Shown: positions 9,494-18,727 of the stretch, piece after piece | Layout: every line of letters begins with the position of its first letter | Numbering within the stretch: position 1 is the stretch's first letter | Made by a program: the position numbers and the translations under genes | Notes under the pieces: generated by a model | What the model was told of the DNA's origin: nothing | Database searches by the model: none | What the model saw: only the letters and a program-made list of their open reading frames with translations | Assembly: GCF_008761635.1 (NCBI RefSeq) | Contig: NZ_CP044344.1 | Location: forward strand, 744,001-808,000 | DNA: 64,000 nt | DNA from: Nocardioides cynanchi | Lineage (GTDB): Bacteria > Actinomycetota > Actinomycetes > Propionibacteriales > Nocardioidaceae | Reading direction: 5' to 3'

Positions 9494-10549
9494 TCAGAGC
9501 CGCGCCTCGTAGACGAGGTTGAACGGCGTCTCGCCGACCCGGCGGAAGCGAGTGAAGCCGGCGTCGGTGCACACCTGGCGGATCGCCTTCTCGCCGGCCT
9601 GGGCTCCGAGCGCGTAGCCACCCGGCTGGGACAGCGCGTTGGGCACGCACAGGAAGGTGGAGAAGTTGTAGTACACCCGGCCCACCGGATTGAGGTTCTC
9701 GGCCACGGTGTCGAACGCGGCCGGCTCGACGATCAGCCAGGCGCCGTCCGGGTCGAGGGCGGAGCGCACGTGCTTCGCCGCGCCCAACGGGTCGCCCATG
9801 TCGTGCAGGCAGTCGAAGCTGGTCACCAGGTCGTAGCCCGTGCCGGTGAACGCCTGTGCGCCCGCCACCTCGAAGCTCACGCGGTCGGCGACGCCGGCCT
9901 CCGCGGCGCGCTTTCCGGCCTCGCGCACCGAACCGTCGTGATAGTCGGAGCCGGTGAAGGTCGAGGCCGGGAACGCCTGCGCCATCAAGACCGTGCTGGC
10001 GCCGTGTCCGCAACCGATGTCGGCCACCCGCGCACCCCGCTGGAGCTTGGCCTGGGACCCGTCGAGGGCCGGGATCCACTCCGCCACCAGGTGGGCGAGA
10101 TAGCCCGGCCGGAAGAACTGCTCGCAGCCGTGGAAGACCTGCTCGTCGTGCTCGTGCCAGCCGACGCCGGCGCCGGTTCGGTAGGCCTCCTCCATCCGAG
10201 GCACCGCAGCCAGGGAGCCCAGCGCGAGCTCGAAGGCACCGGGCAGGAAGAGCGGTCCATCGGGGTCGGTCAGGGCGAACGCCTTCTCCTCGGTCATGGA
10301 GTAGCGGTCGGCCTCGGCGTCGTACTCGACGTAGCCGCCGGCGGCCTGGCCACGGAGCCACTCGGTGACGTAGCGGGCGTCGGTGCCGGTCCGCTGGGCG
10401 AGCTCGGCCGCGGTGGCCGGCTCGTTCGCGAGGGCACGGTAGAGGCCGAGGCGGTCGCCGAGCACGACGTTGCCCGCGGAGACGGTGGCGCCGAGGTCGC
10501 CGGCGAACTGCCCGACGAAGGCCATCAGCTTGTCGGTGTCGATTGCCAT
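9494..10549 (-). CDS. Class I SAM-dependent methyltransferase with N-terminal winged helix
   Basis: A 351-residue protein. Residues 25-95 resemble the winged-helix dimerisation domain of O- and C-methyltransferases (DRLGLYRAL, ELAQRTGTDARYVTEWLRGQ). The SAM motif is VADIGCGHGAST (about 175-186), with DLVTSFDCLHDMGDP further on. Homologous architecture occurs in small-molecule and secondary-metabolite methyltransferases. The frame is open to 10666, but ATG 10549 has AAGGGA upstream. It is divergent from the hydrolase-glycosyltransferase fusion across a 23-bp palindrome, suggesting joint control. The substrate is unknown. Confidence 0.85.
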   Translation of the reverse strand: MAIDTDKLMAFVGQFAGDLGATVSAGNVVLGDRLGLYRALANEPATAAELAQRTGTDARYVTEWLRGQAAGGYVEYDAEADRYSMTEEKAFALTDPDGPLFLPGAFELALGSLAAVPRMEEAYRTGAGVGWHEHDEQVFHGCEQFFRPGYLAHLVAEWIPALDGSQAKLQRGARVADIGCGHGASTVLMAQAFPASTFTGSDYHDGSVREAGKRAAEAGVADRVSFEVAGAQAFTGTGYDLVTSFDCLHDMGDPLGAAKHVRSALDPDGAWLIVEPAAFDTVAENLNPVGRVYYNFSTFLCVPNALSQPGGYALGAQAGEKAIRQVCTDAGFTRFRRVGETPFNLVYEARL

Positions 10550-10602
10550 GGTGTGAATCCCTTCCAGAGGTGGATGCTGTCCGGCAGGAGGATCGGACAC
10601 GT

Positions 10603-10625
10603 CGGTTGCAATCCGATTGCAACCG
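10603..10625. promoter_or_regulatory. Perfect 23-bp palindrome, candidate operator
   Basis: Arms CGGTTGCAATC and GATTGCAACCG surround a single C, without mismatch. It is centred at 10614 in the 118-base divergent region, 53 bases from the methyltransferase start and 42 from the fusion start. The form (inverted TTGCAA half sites) fits a homodimeric repressor of the LacI, TetR or MarR kind. No such regulator lies next to it, and SARP proteins usually prefer direct repeats. Confidence 0.72.
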
Positions 10626-10667
10626 CCGTCGACCACGATGAGTCCAGGTCGACGAAGGGGGAGCACG

Positions 10668-13385
10668 GTGCGAGCACGAGAGCCGGAGAGTCACGGCTTC
10701 GTGGATCGGGACGGGGTCCGGATCTACTACGAGGTGTACGGCGAGGGTGAGCACACCCTGGTCTTCGCGCCGGCGGACGTGATCGTGACCGGTCAGATGT
10801 GGAAGGCGCAGGTGCCCTACCTGGCTCGCACCCACCGAGTCGTCGTCATCGACCCGCGCGGCAACGGTCGCTCCGACAAGCCGACGGAGCAGGCGGCGTA
10901 CGGCGACCGACAGTTCGTGGCCGACCTGGTCGCGGTGATGGACGAGCTCGGCGTTCAACGGGCGGTGCTGGGTGGGCTGTGTCAGAGCGCCTTCTACGCC
11001 CTGTCCACGGCGGCCCGGCACCCCGAGCGCGTCGAGGGCGTCGTGGCGGTGGGGCCCTGGGCCGTCGAGGGTACGCCGCGCGTCGACCGGGGCACCGACG
11101 CCTATGACGACATAGTGGCCACCTTCGAGGCGCCGTACGTGGGCCAGCAGGAGTGGCGACTGCTCAACCGGGAGCTGTGGCTCCGGGACTGGCCCCAGTG
11201 GCCCCGCTTCTTCTTCAGCCGGATCATCAACGACCCGCACAGCACCAAGCTCTACGAGGACATCGTCGGCTGGGCCTGCCAGAGCACCGGCGCTGCTCAG
11301 GCCGCGGCAGCAATGGCCCCGGACTCGGCGGAGACGCCGGAGGCGGTCGCCGAGCTCTTCGCCACGATCTCGTGCCCGGTGCTGGTGATCCACGGAACCC
11401 ATGACTTCTGTCAGCCGTTCGCCCGCGGCGCCCACATCGCGCGCATGGTCGGGGGCGAGCTGCTCGCCCTCGGCGGCGCCGGGCATCTCCCTCCTGGACG
11501 CGACCCGGTGGTGGTCAACCACGCCTTCGCGGACTTTCTCGAACGGGTGCATGACGGCACCGTCCACCAGCGCCACGGGGGCGCCGCGCGCGTGCGGGCA
11601 CACCTGAGCACGCGACGCGACGACGCGCCGCCGCTGGGTCCCGGGACGCGCCTGGGTCGGGGCACGACGTACGGCTCCGGGCCTCCGGCCGTGGTGTTTC
11701 TGCCGGCGCTGGACGCCCGCGATCGGATCTCGTGGCTGGCACAGGTACCGGGACTCGTCCGGCAGCTACCGGTGCTCGTCCTGGACGACGACGTCACCGT
11801 TGCGGAGGCGGTCGGCGAGACGCTCGAGGCTGCCGGGGTCGGCGACGTAGTCCTGTTCGCCCCGCCCGGAGCCGGCCGGCTCGTCGACGAGCTCGCCCGG
11901 ACGCGGCCTGAGGTCGCAGTGGTCGTCCACGTCGAGCACCGACGCGCGCTGTCCGAGCAGCCGGGACTGCTCGAGCACTTCGTCGACCGCCTGCCACGTG
12001 TGACGGCGCCTTCCGCGATCCCTCTGGCCCTGGTCGACGCGCCCGCTGCGCAGCGTGAGGGACGGGTGCCGGTCGTGCTCGTGGCCGCCGACCACAGCGG
12101 CCCTCCCCGCACCGGAGTCGACGCGATCGTCACCGTCGCCGGTGGCGTCAACGCGCGTCTGCGGGAGCGGCCGCCGCGGCGCCACCGCGAGCGCCGCCTG
12201 CTCTACCTCTCGTCGCCGATCGGGCTCGGCCACGTCCGCCGCGACCTGGCCATCGCCGACGCCCTGCGCGAACACGTGCCCGGCCTGCGGGTCGACTGGC
12301 TGTCGCAGTCGCCGGTCACCGACTTCCTCCAGCGCCGTGGTGAGCGCGTCCATCCTGCGTCCGCCTGGCTTGCCAACGAGTCGCGCCACATCGAGTCCGA
12401 GGCGGGGGAGCACGACCTGCACGCCTTCCAGGCGATCCGCCGGATGGACGAGATCCTGGTGCACAACTTCCATGTCTTCGACGACCTGGTCCGCGAGCGG
12501 GAGTACGACGCCTGGGTCGGCGACGAGGCGTGGGACCTCGACCACTTCCTGCACGAGAACCCGCGCCTCAAGCGTGCCCCGTTCGTCTGGATGACCGACT
12601 TCGTGGGCTGGGTGCCGATGTCGGACGGGGGTGAGCACGAGGCCGCGCTCGCCGCCGACTACAACGCCGAGATGATCGAGCACGTCGCTCGCTACCCCGA
12701 CCTGCGGGACCGCTCGATCTTCGTGGGTGACCCGGAGGACGTCGTGGCCGGGTCGCTGGGCCCCGGACTCCCCGACATCCGCGACTGGACGGAGGCCCAT
12801 TTCGCGTTCAGCGGCTACGTGATGGGCGCACGACCCGATCCTGCTGGGCGCGACCGCCTGCGCGCCCGTCTGGGGTACGCCCCTGACGAGACGGTCTGTG
12901 TGGTCTCGGTGGGCGGCTCGGCGGTGGGGGAGCCCCTGCTCCGTCGCGTCGTCGAGGCGTACGACGCGTGCCGGGCGCGGGTTCCGTCGCTGCGCTTCCA
13001 CGTGGTCACCGGACCGCGGCTCGACCCGCAGAGGGTGAAGGTCCCGGACGGCGTCACCGTGGACGGGTTCCTGCCCGACCTCGACCTGCACCACGCGGCG
13101 TGCGACATCGCGGTGGTGCAGGGCGGCCTCTCCACCACCATGGAGCTCACTGCTGCCGGGCGCCCGTTCGTCTACGTCCCGCTGCGGCATCACTTCGAGC
13201 AGCAGGTCCACGTCCGGCACCGCCTCGAGCGCCACCGGGCCGGCCGGGCGATGGACTACGACAGCGCCGACCCGGACACCATCGCCGACGCGATCGCCGA
13301 GGAGCTGGCACGGGCTCACGACTACGTTCCCGTGCCGGAGGGAGGCGCCGAGCGCGTGGCGGGTCTCGTGGCCGAGCTGCTCTGA
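10668..13385 (+). CDS. Fusion: alpha/beta hydrolase, degenerate second hydrolase-like domain, GT1/MurG-like glycosyltransferase
   Basis: A 905-residue protein in three parts. Residues 10-315 are an alpha/beta hydrolase with elbow GGLCQSAF (Cys105 where Ser is usual), acid Asp246 in HGTHDF and His273 in GGAGHL. Residues about 340-505 echo the same fold (VVFLPALDARD, WLAQVPGLVRQLPVLVLD) but keep no triad. From about 510 a glycosyltransferase of the MurG/UGT shape follows, with SSPIGLGHVRRDL and the sugar-nucleotide region QGGLSTTMELTAAGRPF (about 818-834). GTG 10668 is chosen for GGGGGAG at 10657-10663. The 3' end overlaps the opposing regulator gene by 64 bases. The substrate is unknown; a tailoring or inactivating enzyme is a guess. 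Confidence 0.8.
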   Translation: MRAREPESHGFVDRDGVRIYYEVYGEGEHTLVFAPADVIVTGQMWKAQVPYLARTHRVVVIDPRGNGRSDKPTEQAAYGDRQFVADLVAVMDELGVQRAVLGGLCQSAFYALSTAARHPERVEGVVAVGPWAVEGTPRVDRGTDAYDDIVATFEAPYVGQQEWRLLNRELWLRDWPQWPRFFFSRIINDPHSTKLYEDIVGWACQSTGAAQAAAAMAPDSAETPEAVAELFATISCPVLVIHGTHDFCQPFARGAHIARMVGGELLALGGAGHLPPGRDPVVVNHAFADFLERVHDGTVHQRHGGAARVRAHLSTRRDDAPPLGPGTRLGRGTTYGSGPPAVVFLPALDARDRISWLAQVPGLVRQLPVLVLDDDVTVAEAVGETLEAAGVGDVVLFAPPGAGRLVDELARTRPEVAVVVHVEHRRALSEQPGLLEHFVDRLPRVTAPSAIPLALVDAPAAQREGRVPVVLVAADHSGPPRTGVDAIVTVAGGVNARLRERPPRRHRERRLLYLSSPIGLGHVRRDLAIADALREHVPGLRVDWLSQSPVTDFLQRRGERVHPASAWLANESRHIESEAGEHDLHAFQAIRRMDEILVHNFHVFDDLVREREYDAWVGDEAWDLDHFLHENPRLKRAPFVWMTDFVGWVPMSDGGEHEAALAADYNAEMIEHVARYPDLRDRSIFVGDPEDVVAGSLGPGLPDIRDWTEAHFAFSGYVMGARPDPAGRDRLRARLGYAPDETVCVVSVGGSAVGEPLLRRVVEAYDACRARVPSLRFHVVTGPRLDPQRVKVPDGVTVDGFLPDLDLHHAACDIAVVQGGLSTTMELTAAGRPFVYVPLRHHFEQQVHVRHRLERHRAGRAMDYDSADPDTIADAIAEELARAHDYVPVPEGGAERVAGLVAELL

Positions 13386-16300
13386 CGCGCGCGGGCGTGC
13401 ACGGTCGACCAGTCCCGGGCGGTCGCAGCCAGCAACGGCCGGACGGCGTCGGCCGCACGACCCGGTTCGCCCGCGGCCAGCCACCCGGCGGCGACGGCTT
13501 CGTAGGCATCCGCTCCCCAGATCCACGCGCGTCCGTTGGGTGACTGGATCTCGTGCAACAGTCGGTCGGCCTCCTCGAGTCCGCCGCCGCCGGCAGCGGC
13601 CAGTGGCGCCAGGCAGCGCAGCCGGTAGGCCGCCCCCGCCTCGTTCCCGATCACGGCCAGGCCGGCCGCGGCGAGCTCCGCAGCCTCGTCGCGACGACCG
13701 ATCTCGAGCAGCGTGGCGGCGCAGGTGCCGGCCGCCGTGGCGTACCACCAGGGATGGTCCGTGGGCGAGGTCTCGGCGACCGCACGCCGCCCGTCAGCCA
13801 GGGCCGCGTCGAGATCGCCGGCCAACCGGGCGAACCATCCTCGCTGGGCCCAGAAGAAGCCGGCGTACGCGCCGTACCCGGTCTCGCGGTTGACCGCCAG
13901 CGCCTCGTCGACCCGGGTCCGAGCCATGCTCCAGCGTCCGGCGGCGGCCGGGACGAGCGAGGACTCGAGCAGTGCCCACTGGAGCAACCACGGCGTCCGC
14001 AGGTCGGTGAGGAGGGGGACCAGCTCGTCGAGCACGGGTCGGAGTGCAGTGGCGTCTCCGCAGTAGGAGTGCACCGACTTCAGGCCATCGAGGGAGCGCG
14101 CCACCACCTCCGGGAAGCCGGTCGCCCGTGCCTGCGCCACCCCCTCCCGGGCTCTCGCGAGGGCGTCGCTGAGCTGCAGCCGGGTCGCGTCCAGGACGAC
14201 CAGACGAGTTCGGAAGATCGACTCGGCGACCGCATCCCCGAGCCCGGCGGCGAGCTCGAGTCCTTCGTGGTTGTGTGCGATCACCTCGGCCAAGGGCCGG
14301 CGACGAGCGATCGAGACGTCGCCGCCGAGCGGTCGGGCGATCCGCATCCGCAGCCGGGGGTCGGAGCCCACGCCCGCCATGGTGCGCGCCCGGAGAAGGT
14401 CGTCCTCGGCGGCCTCGAAGTCGGCCCGAGCCTCGTTGACGCGGGCCCGCTCGAGCAGCACCGCGGCGACCAGCCCGGGTTCGGCACCTTCGGCATGGGT
14501 GCCGGCGAGATCGGCCAGGGCGAGCGCGTCGTCCAGCGCCGCCGCCCGCCGCGCCCGGCGGGCCGCCTCGAGATAGCCCCTGGCCGCCCGCTCGGGCTCC
14601 CCGGCGTGGTGGGCATGGTGCGCCATCTGCTCGGGCCGGTCCGCCATCAGGTCGGCCGCTCGGCGGTGGTAGGCCACTCCGAGTGCCGGCGGCACCGTGC
14701 CGTCCACGGCTTCCTGCACCAGGTCGTTGACGAAGTCGTAGTGACGTCCGGCCGCGACCATCAGCCCCGCCCGCACCAGCTGCTCGCAGCCCAGCACGAC
14801 CTCGACCTCGGGTCGGTCGACCAGTCCGGCCAGGATCACGGGGTCCACCCGTGTGCCGAGGACGGAGGCCGCGACCGCCAGGATCGCCGGGCCGTTCTCG
14901 AGGTGGTCGAGCTGCGCGCTGACGGACGCGGCGATGTTGGCGGGGACCCCGGAGGTGCCTGCAGCGAGCGCCTGGAGGCTCGCCACCACGCTCAGCGGGT
15001 GACCCTGGCTCCGTGCGTGCACTTCGTCGGAGCGGGCACCGAAGCCGGCCGCGGTGGCCAGGGCGGAGACGGCGGAAGGGCCGAGTGGACCGAGCACCAG
15101 CGGGTCGGTCAGCGCCGTGAGCTGGGAGAGGCGCGGCAGGGCCTCGGTCCGAGTCGCCGCGACGATCAGCAGGGGTGCTCTGGTCACCTGGACCGCCACA
15201 TGGGCGACGAGATCGGCGGTCACGTCGGCGCCGTACTGCAGGTCGTCGAGGGTGAGCAGCACCGGCTGACGCTCGGCCAGTGAGCTGACCACCGCGACCA
15301 CGGCGTCGAAGGACCGCCTGCGGGCCAGCTCGTGGGACATCTCGGTCGCGGCCGGCAGGCCGAACAGCTCGGCCAGCTCGGGCAGGAGACGGGTCCAGGT
15401 CGGCAGGTGGCCGCCCAGCAGGGTGTGCAGGGTGGGCTCCGGAAGGGCGAGGAGGACCGGGCGCAGCACCTCGACGAACGGCTGCAGGAACAGGGACCGT
15501 TCACCGGGACGGCAGTGCGCGGCCAGGACCAGTCCGCCAGTGCGGCCCGCGACCTCAGCCGCCTCGGACAGCAGGGCCGTCTTGCCGATGCCGGGCACCC
15601 CGGCGACCAGCACCAGAGAGCTGTGGCCGGACGTCGCCCCTCCCCACGCGCGGTCGAGCCGGCCCAGCTCGTCCGCCCGGCCCACGAGGCCCGAGCGCCG
15701 CGAGGTCGTGGCGCCGACGACGCGGGGCTCCGGCGTCTCGCCACGCAGGAGGGCCAGGTGGAGCAGCCGGGTCGGCGGGTCCGGGTCGGTCCCGAGGTCG
15801 CCGGCGAGCCGGGACGCCAGGGCGGTGTACACGTCCAGGGCTGCGGTGACCCGCCCGTCCAAGGCACACGCCTGCATCAGGTCGCGGTGGGCCCGCTCGT
15901 CGTAGGGGTCGGCCTCGGTGGCGGCGTGGGCGCTGTTCCGGGCGAGGACGGTCTGACCGGTCTGCAGGGCCGCTGTGGCCCGGAGGTGACGCGCCTCGCG
16001 CCGTAGCTCGGTGGCTTCGCGCTTCAGGGGATCTGCCCAGGGCCCGTCGCACTCTTCCGGCAGGTCCTCGAGGTCCCCGAGGATCTCCAGCGCCCGGCTC
16101 GCGGCGGCGACGGCGAGGGTGGGCTCGGCGCGCGCCAGGCGAGCGGTCGCAGACCCGACCAGCTCTGCTGCTTCGTCGAGGTCGACCACGACCGCCCGGC
16201 CGAGCGAGTACGCACCCACTGCGGGCTCGACGAACCCGTCGCCGACCGTGCGCCGCAGCCGGCTCGCCAGGGTGGCCAGGTTGGCCTGAGGGTCGCGCGG

Positions 16301-16477
16301 CTGACGTGTCGGCCAGACCGCCTCGACGAGCCGGTCCGTCGTGACCGCTGTCCCGCGGGCGGCCGCGAGAGCGGCGGCGAACACCCGGGCCTTGCGACTG
16401 CCCAGCCGCGGCCCGCTGAGCTCCTCGCCGCCGCGCGTCACGCGGAGCGCGCCGCACAGGCCCAGGCGCACGGTCAT
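13322..16477 (-). CDS. SARP/AfsR-type transcriptional regulator with BTAD and AAA ATPase domains
   Basis: A 1051-residue regulator. The N-terminal winged helix (1-95) contains LTV-type DNA-binding segments, followed by a bacterial transcriptional activation domain (about 98-245, ending ALASRLAGDLGTDPDPPTRLLHLALL). The ATPase domain has Walker A GVPGIGKT (293-300) and Walker B LLTLDDLQYG. The C-terminal 500 residues are Ala/Leu-rich helical repeats of the TPR kind. Such proteins activate secondary-metabolite and stress genes in actinobacteria. It is convergent with the fusion gene (64-base overlap) and divergent from the ABC-F gene, so it may control either. Confidence 0.88.
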   Translation of the reverse strand: MTVRLGLCGALRVTRGGEELSGPRLGSRKARVFAAALAAARGTAVTTDRLVEAVWPTRQPRDPQANLATLASRLRRTVGDGFVEPAVGAYSLGRAVVVDLDEAAELVGSATARLARAEPTLAVAAASRALEILGDLEDLPEECDGPWADPLKREATELRREARHLRATAALQTGQTVLARNSAHAATEADPYDERAHRDLMQACALDGRVTAALDVYTALASRLAGDLGTDPDPPTRLLHLALLRGETPEPRVVGATTSRRSGLVGRADELGRLDRAWGGATSGHSSLVLVAGVPGIGKTALLSEAAEVAGRTGGLVLAAHCRPGERSLFLQPFVEVLRPVLLALPEPTLHTLLGGHLPTWTRLLPELAELFGLPAATEMSHELARRRSFDAVVAVVSSLAERQPVLLTLDDLQYGADVTADLVAHVAVQVTRAPLLIVAATRTEALPRLSQLTALTDPLVLGPLGPSAVSALATAAGFGARSDEVHARSQGHPLSVVASLQALAAGTSGVPANIAASVSAQLDHLENGPAILAVAASVLGTRVDPVILAGLVDRPEVEVVLGCEQLVRAGLMVAAGRHYDFVNDLVQEAVDGTVPPALGVAYHRRAADLMADRPEQMAHHAHHAGEPERAARGYLEAARRARRAAALDDALALADLAGTHAEGAEPGLVAAVLLERARVNEARADFEAAEDDLLRARTMAGVGSDPRLRMRIARPLGGDVSIARRRPLAEVIAHNHEGLELAAGLGDAVAESIFRTRLVVLDATRLQLSDALARAREGVAQARATGFPEVVARSLDGLKSVHSYCGDATALRPVLDELVPLLTDLRTPWLLQWALLESSLVPAAAGRWSMARTRVDEALAVNRETGYGAYAGFFWAQRGWFARLAGDLDAALADGRRAVAETSPTDHPWWYATAAGTCAATLLEIGRRDEAAELAAAGLAVIGNEAGAAYRLRCLAPLAAAGGGGLEEADRLLHEIQSPNGRAWIWGADAYEAVAAGWLAAGEPGRAADAVRPLLAATARDWSTVHARARQSSSATRPATRSAPPSGTGT

Positions 16478-16632
16478 CCCGCGAGTATGGCTCCCTCCGG
16501 CGGCCGTGGAAATCGGTCGCGAGGACGGTCCGGGCGCCGGTACCTTCGCCCATCATGTGGATCCACGGCTGACCCGACTCGCGCCCGCGGCATCGCCCGG
16601 CGAGATCGCGCACCCACGGTGAGGTCCTCCGC

Positions 16633-18297
16633 ATGCCTGCTCCCACACTGCTCCCCGTCGTCGTGACGGGTCTCGACGTCCGGTTCGGCGCCCGCCCGGT
16701 GCTCTCCGGTATCGACCTGACCGCCCAGCCCGGCCGCCGGATCGGGCTGGTGGGCGAGAACGGCACCGGCAAGTCCACGCTGCTGCGCGCGATCGCCGGC
16801 ACCCTGCCCTCGCGCGCGGTCACGGCCGGTGCGGTGGAGCGCCCCGGCGAGGTGGTGATGCTCGGGCAGGAGACAGCCTTCGCCGACGCGCACACGGTGG
16901 CCGAGGTGCTGGCGCGCACCCTCGCCCCGCTGCGGCGGATGGTCGCCGAGGTGGAGCGGCTGTCCGCGCGGTTGGTCGGCGGGGAGGTGGGCGGGGGAGA
17001 GGCGACGGCGTACGCCGGGGCGCTCGACCTCGCCGTGGCGCACGACGCCTGGGACGCCGACCGCCGCGCCGCCGAGGCAGCGGAACGGCTGGGCCTCGGC
17101 GCTCTCGACCCCACGCGCCCGGTCGGGACCCTGTCGGGCGGTCAGCGCACCCGGCTGGCCCTGGCCACGATCATGACCACGCGGCCGGCCTGTCTGCTGC
17201 TCGACGAACCCACCAACCACCTCGACGACGTGGCGGTCGAGCAGCTCACGGCGTTCCTGCGCGACCTGCCCGGCGTCGTGCTGCTGGCCAGTCACGACCG
17301 CGTGCTGCTCGACGACGTGTGCACCGACCTCTTCGACCTCGATCCCCGACCGGACGGAGCGCTCGGCACCGACGGCGAAGGTGGGCGGCGCTTCGGCGGC
17401 GGCTGGTCGGCGTACGACGAGCACCGGCGGGCGGCGCGGCGGCGCTGGGAGGAGACCTACGAGGTGCAGCAGGAGGAGCTGGCCCGACTCCGCGCGCTGA
17501 CCCGGATCAGCACCCTGGCGATCGCCCACGACCGGGCGCCGCGTGACAACGACCGCCACTACTACAGCTTCAAGGGCGGTCGCGTGGAGCGGACGCTGGC
17601 TCGCCGGAAGAAGGACGCGGCCCGGCGGCTCGATGACGCCGAGCGCGCGCAGGTGTCCCGGCCCCGCCCCCCGCTCCGGCTACGGGCGGACCTGACCGGG
17701 GGCGGGCCGGCCGGTCGGTTGGTCCAGGTGCGTGACCTCGAGGTGCGGGGGCGCCTGCACCTGTCCCGGCTGGACCTCGACGCGGGCCGGCACCTGCTGG
17801 TCTCGGGGGTCAACGGCTCCGGCAAGTCGACCCTGTTGGGAGTCCTGTCCGGGCGGGTCCGGGCCACCTCCGGGTCGGTCTCGGTCACCGCCCGAAGCGT
17901 GGCCGAGCTGGTCCAGGACGTGGTCTTCGAGCGGCCCGGCCGGTCGGCCGGTGCGACGTACGACGCGCTGGTGGGTGCCGAGCGCGCTGCTGCGACGCCG
18001 CTGCGCGAGCTGGGCCTGCTGCCCCACGCCCAGCTCGGCACTCCCGTGCGGCTGCTGTCGGTGGGCCAGCGCCGCCGGCTCGGACTGGCGGTCGCGATCG
18101 CGTCGGCCCCCGATCTCCTCCTGCTCGACGAGCCGACGAACCACCTCTCCCTGGCGCTGGCGGGGGAGCTGGAGGAGGCGCTGGAGACCACGCCGGGCAC
18201 GGTCGTCGTCGCCACCCACGACCGCTGGCTGCGGCGACGGTGGGACGGCGACGAGCTGGTGCTGACCGCGCCGGCTCAGGTGCCCGGGGCGCTGTAG
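16633..18297 (+). CDS. ABC-F family ATP-binding cassette protein
   Basis: A 554-residue protein with two ATPase cassettes and no membrane segments. Walker A motifs are GENGTGKST (41-49) and GVNGSGKST (392-400); signatures are LSGGQRTRLALA and LSVGQRRRLGLA, each followed by LLLDEPTNHL. The linker between cassettes (about 255-345) is Arg-rich, as in the ribosome-contacting arm of ABC-F proteins. Members either act in translation or protect ribosomes from macrolides, lincosamides and streptogramins. Its place beside a SARP regulator and a glycosyltransferase fusion makes an antibiotic-related role attractive, but the sequence does not prove it. Confidence 0.85.
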   Translation: MPAPTLLPVVVTGLDVRFGARPVLSGIDLTAQPGRRIGLVGENGTGKSTLLRAIAGTLPSRAVTAGAVERPGEVVMLGQETAFADAHTVAEVLARTLAPLRRMVAEVERLSARLVGGEVGGGEATAYAGALDLAVAHDAWDADRRAAEAAERLGLGALDPTRPVGTLSGGQRTRLALATIMTTRPACLLLDEPTNHLDDVAVEQLTAFLRDLPGVVLLASHDRVLLDDVCTDLFDLDPRPDGALGTDGEGGRRFGGGWSAYDEHRRAARRRWEETYEVQQEELARLRALTRISTLAIAHDRAPRDNDRHYYSFKGGRVERTLARRKKDAARRLDDAERAQVSRPRPPLRLRADLTGGGPAGRLVQVRDLEVRGRLHLSRLDLDAGRHLLVSGVNGSGKSTLLGVLSGRVRATSGSVSVTARSVAELVQDVVFERPGRSAGATYDALVGAERAAATPLRELGLLPHAQLGTPVRLLSVGQRRRLGLAVAIASAPDLLLLDEPTNHLSLALAGELEEALETTPGTVVVATHDRWLRRRWDGDELVLTAPAQVPGAL

Positions 18298-18605
18298 GTC
18301 AGGCCGCCGGCCCGGCCGAGGATCCCGCCCAGGTCACTGGACTCGATCAGCTCATGGGTCTCCAGGTGGCTGAACGCGCCGGTGCCGGTGACCGCGAGGC
18401 TGACGGCGGCGACCGTGGCGGAGTCCGGGGCCTCGACGACGGTGAAGCCGTCGTGCGGGCTGCCGAGCATCAGGTAGTAGCTCCGCATGGTGGCTCCCGC
18501 GGACTCGCACAGCGCCGCGACCACTGCGGCGCGGTCGCTCGGCTTGTCGACCAGGGCCTGGACGGCCTCGGGACGGAACGTGAAGAAGACGGCATACGTG
18601 GGCAT
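18276..18605 (-). CDS. GYD domain-like small protein
   Basis: A 109-residue protein beginning MPTYAVFFTFRPEA, with the pattern of the GYD family: a ferredoxin-like alpha/beta fold and GSPHDGFTVVEAPDSATV where the family has the GxYD turn. The function of the family is not established. The frame extends to 18683, but ATG 18605 has a purine-rich GGGGGG run close by and begins the conserved part. It is convergent with the ABC-F gene and overlaps its last 22 bases. Confidence 0.68.
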   Translation of the reverse strand: MPTYAVFFTFRPEAVQALVDKPSDRAAVVAALCESAGATMRSYYLMLGSPHDGFTVVEAPDSATVAAVSLAVTGTGAFSHLETHELIESSDLGGILGRAGGLTYSAPGT

Positions 18606-18727
18606 CGGTCCCCCCGGTGGAAGTCGGCCGAGCCCGGCGCCCGGCGCTGGTTCAGGCTGCGCCCGGCAGCCCCTGCTTGGCAACCGTCAGCTCGCAGCAG
18701 GCGGCGCAACGGCCCGGCCGCGGCGCC

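Noticed and set aside
16555..16572. Mini reading frame ATG TGG ATC CAC GGC TGA before the ABC-F gene, possible leader peptide
   Set aside because: There is no ribosome site and no matching alternative hairpin pair, so chance is as likely.
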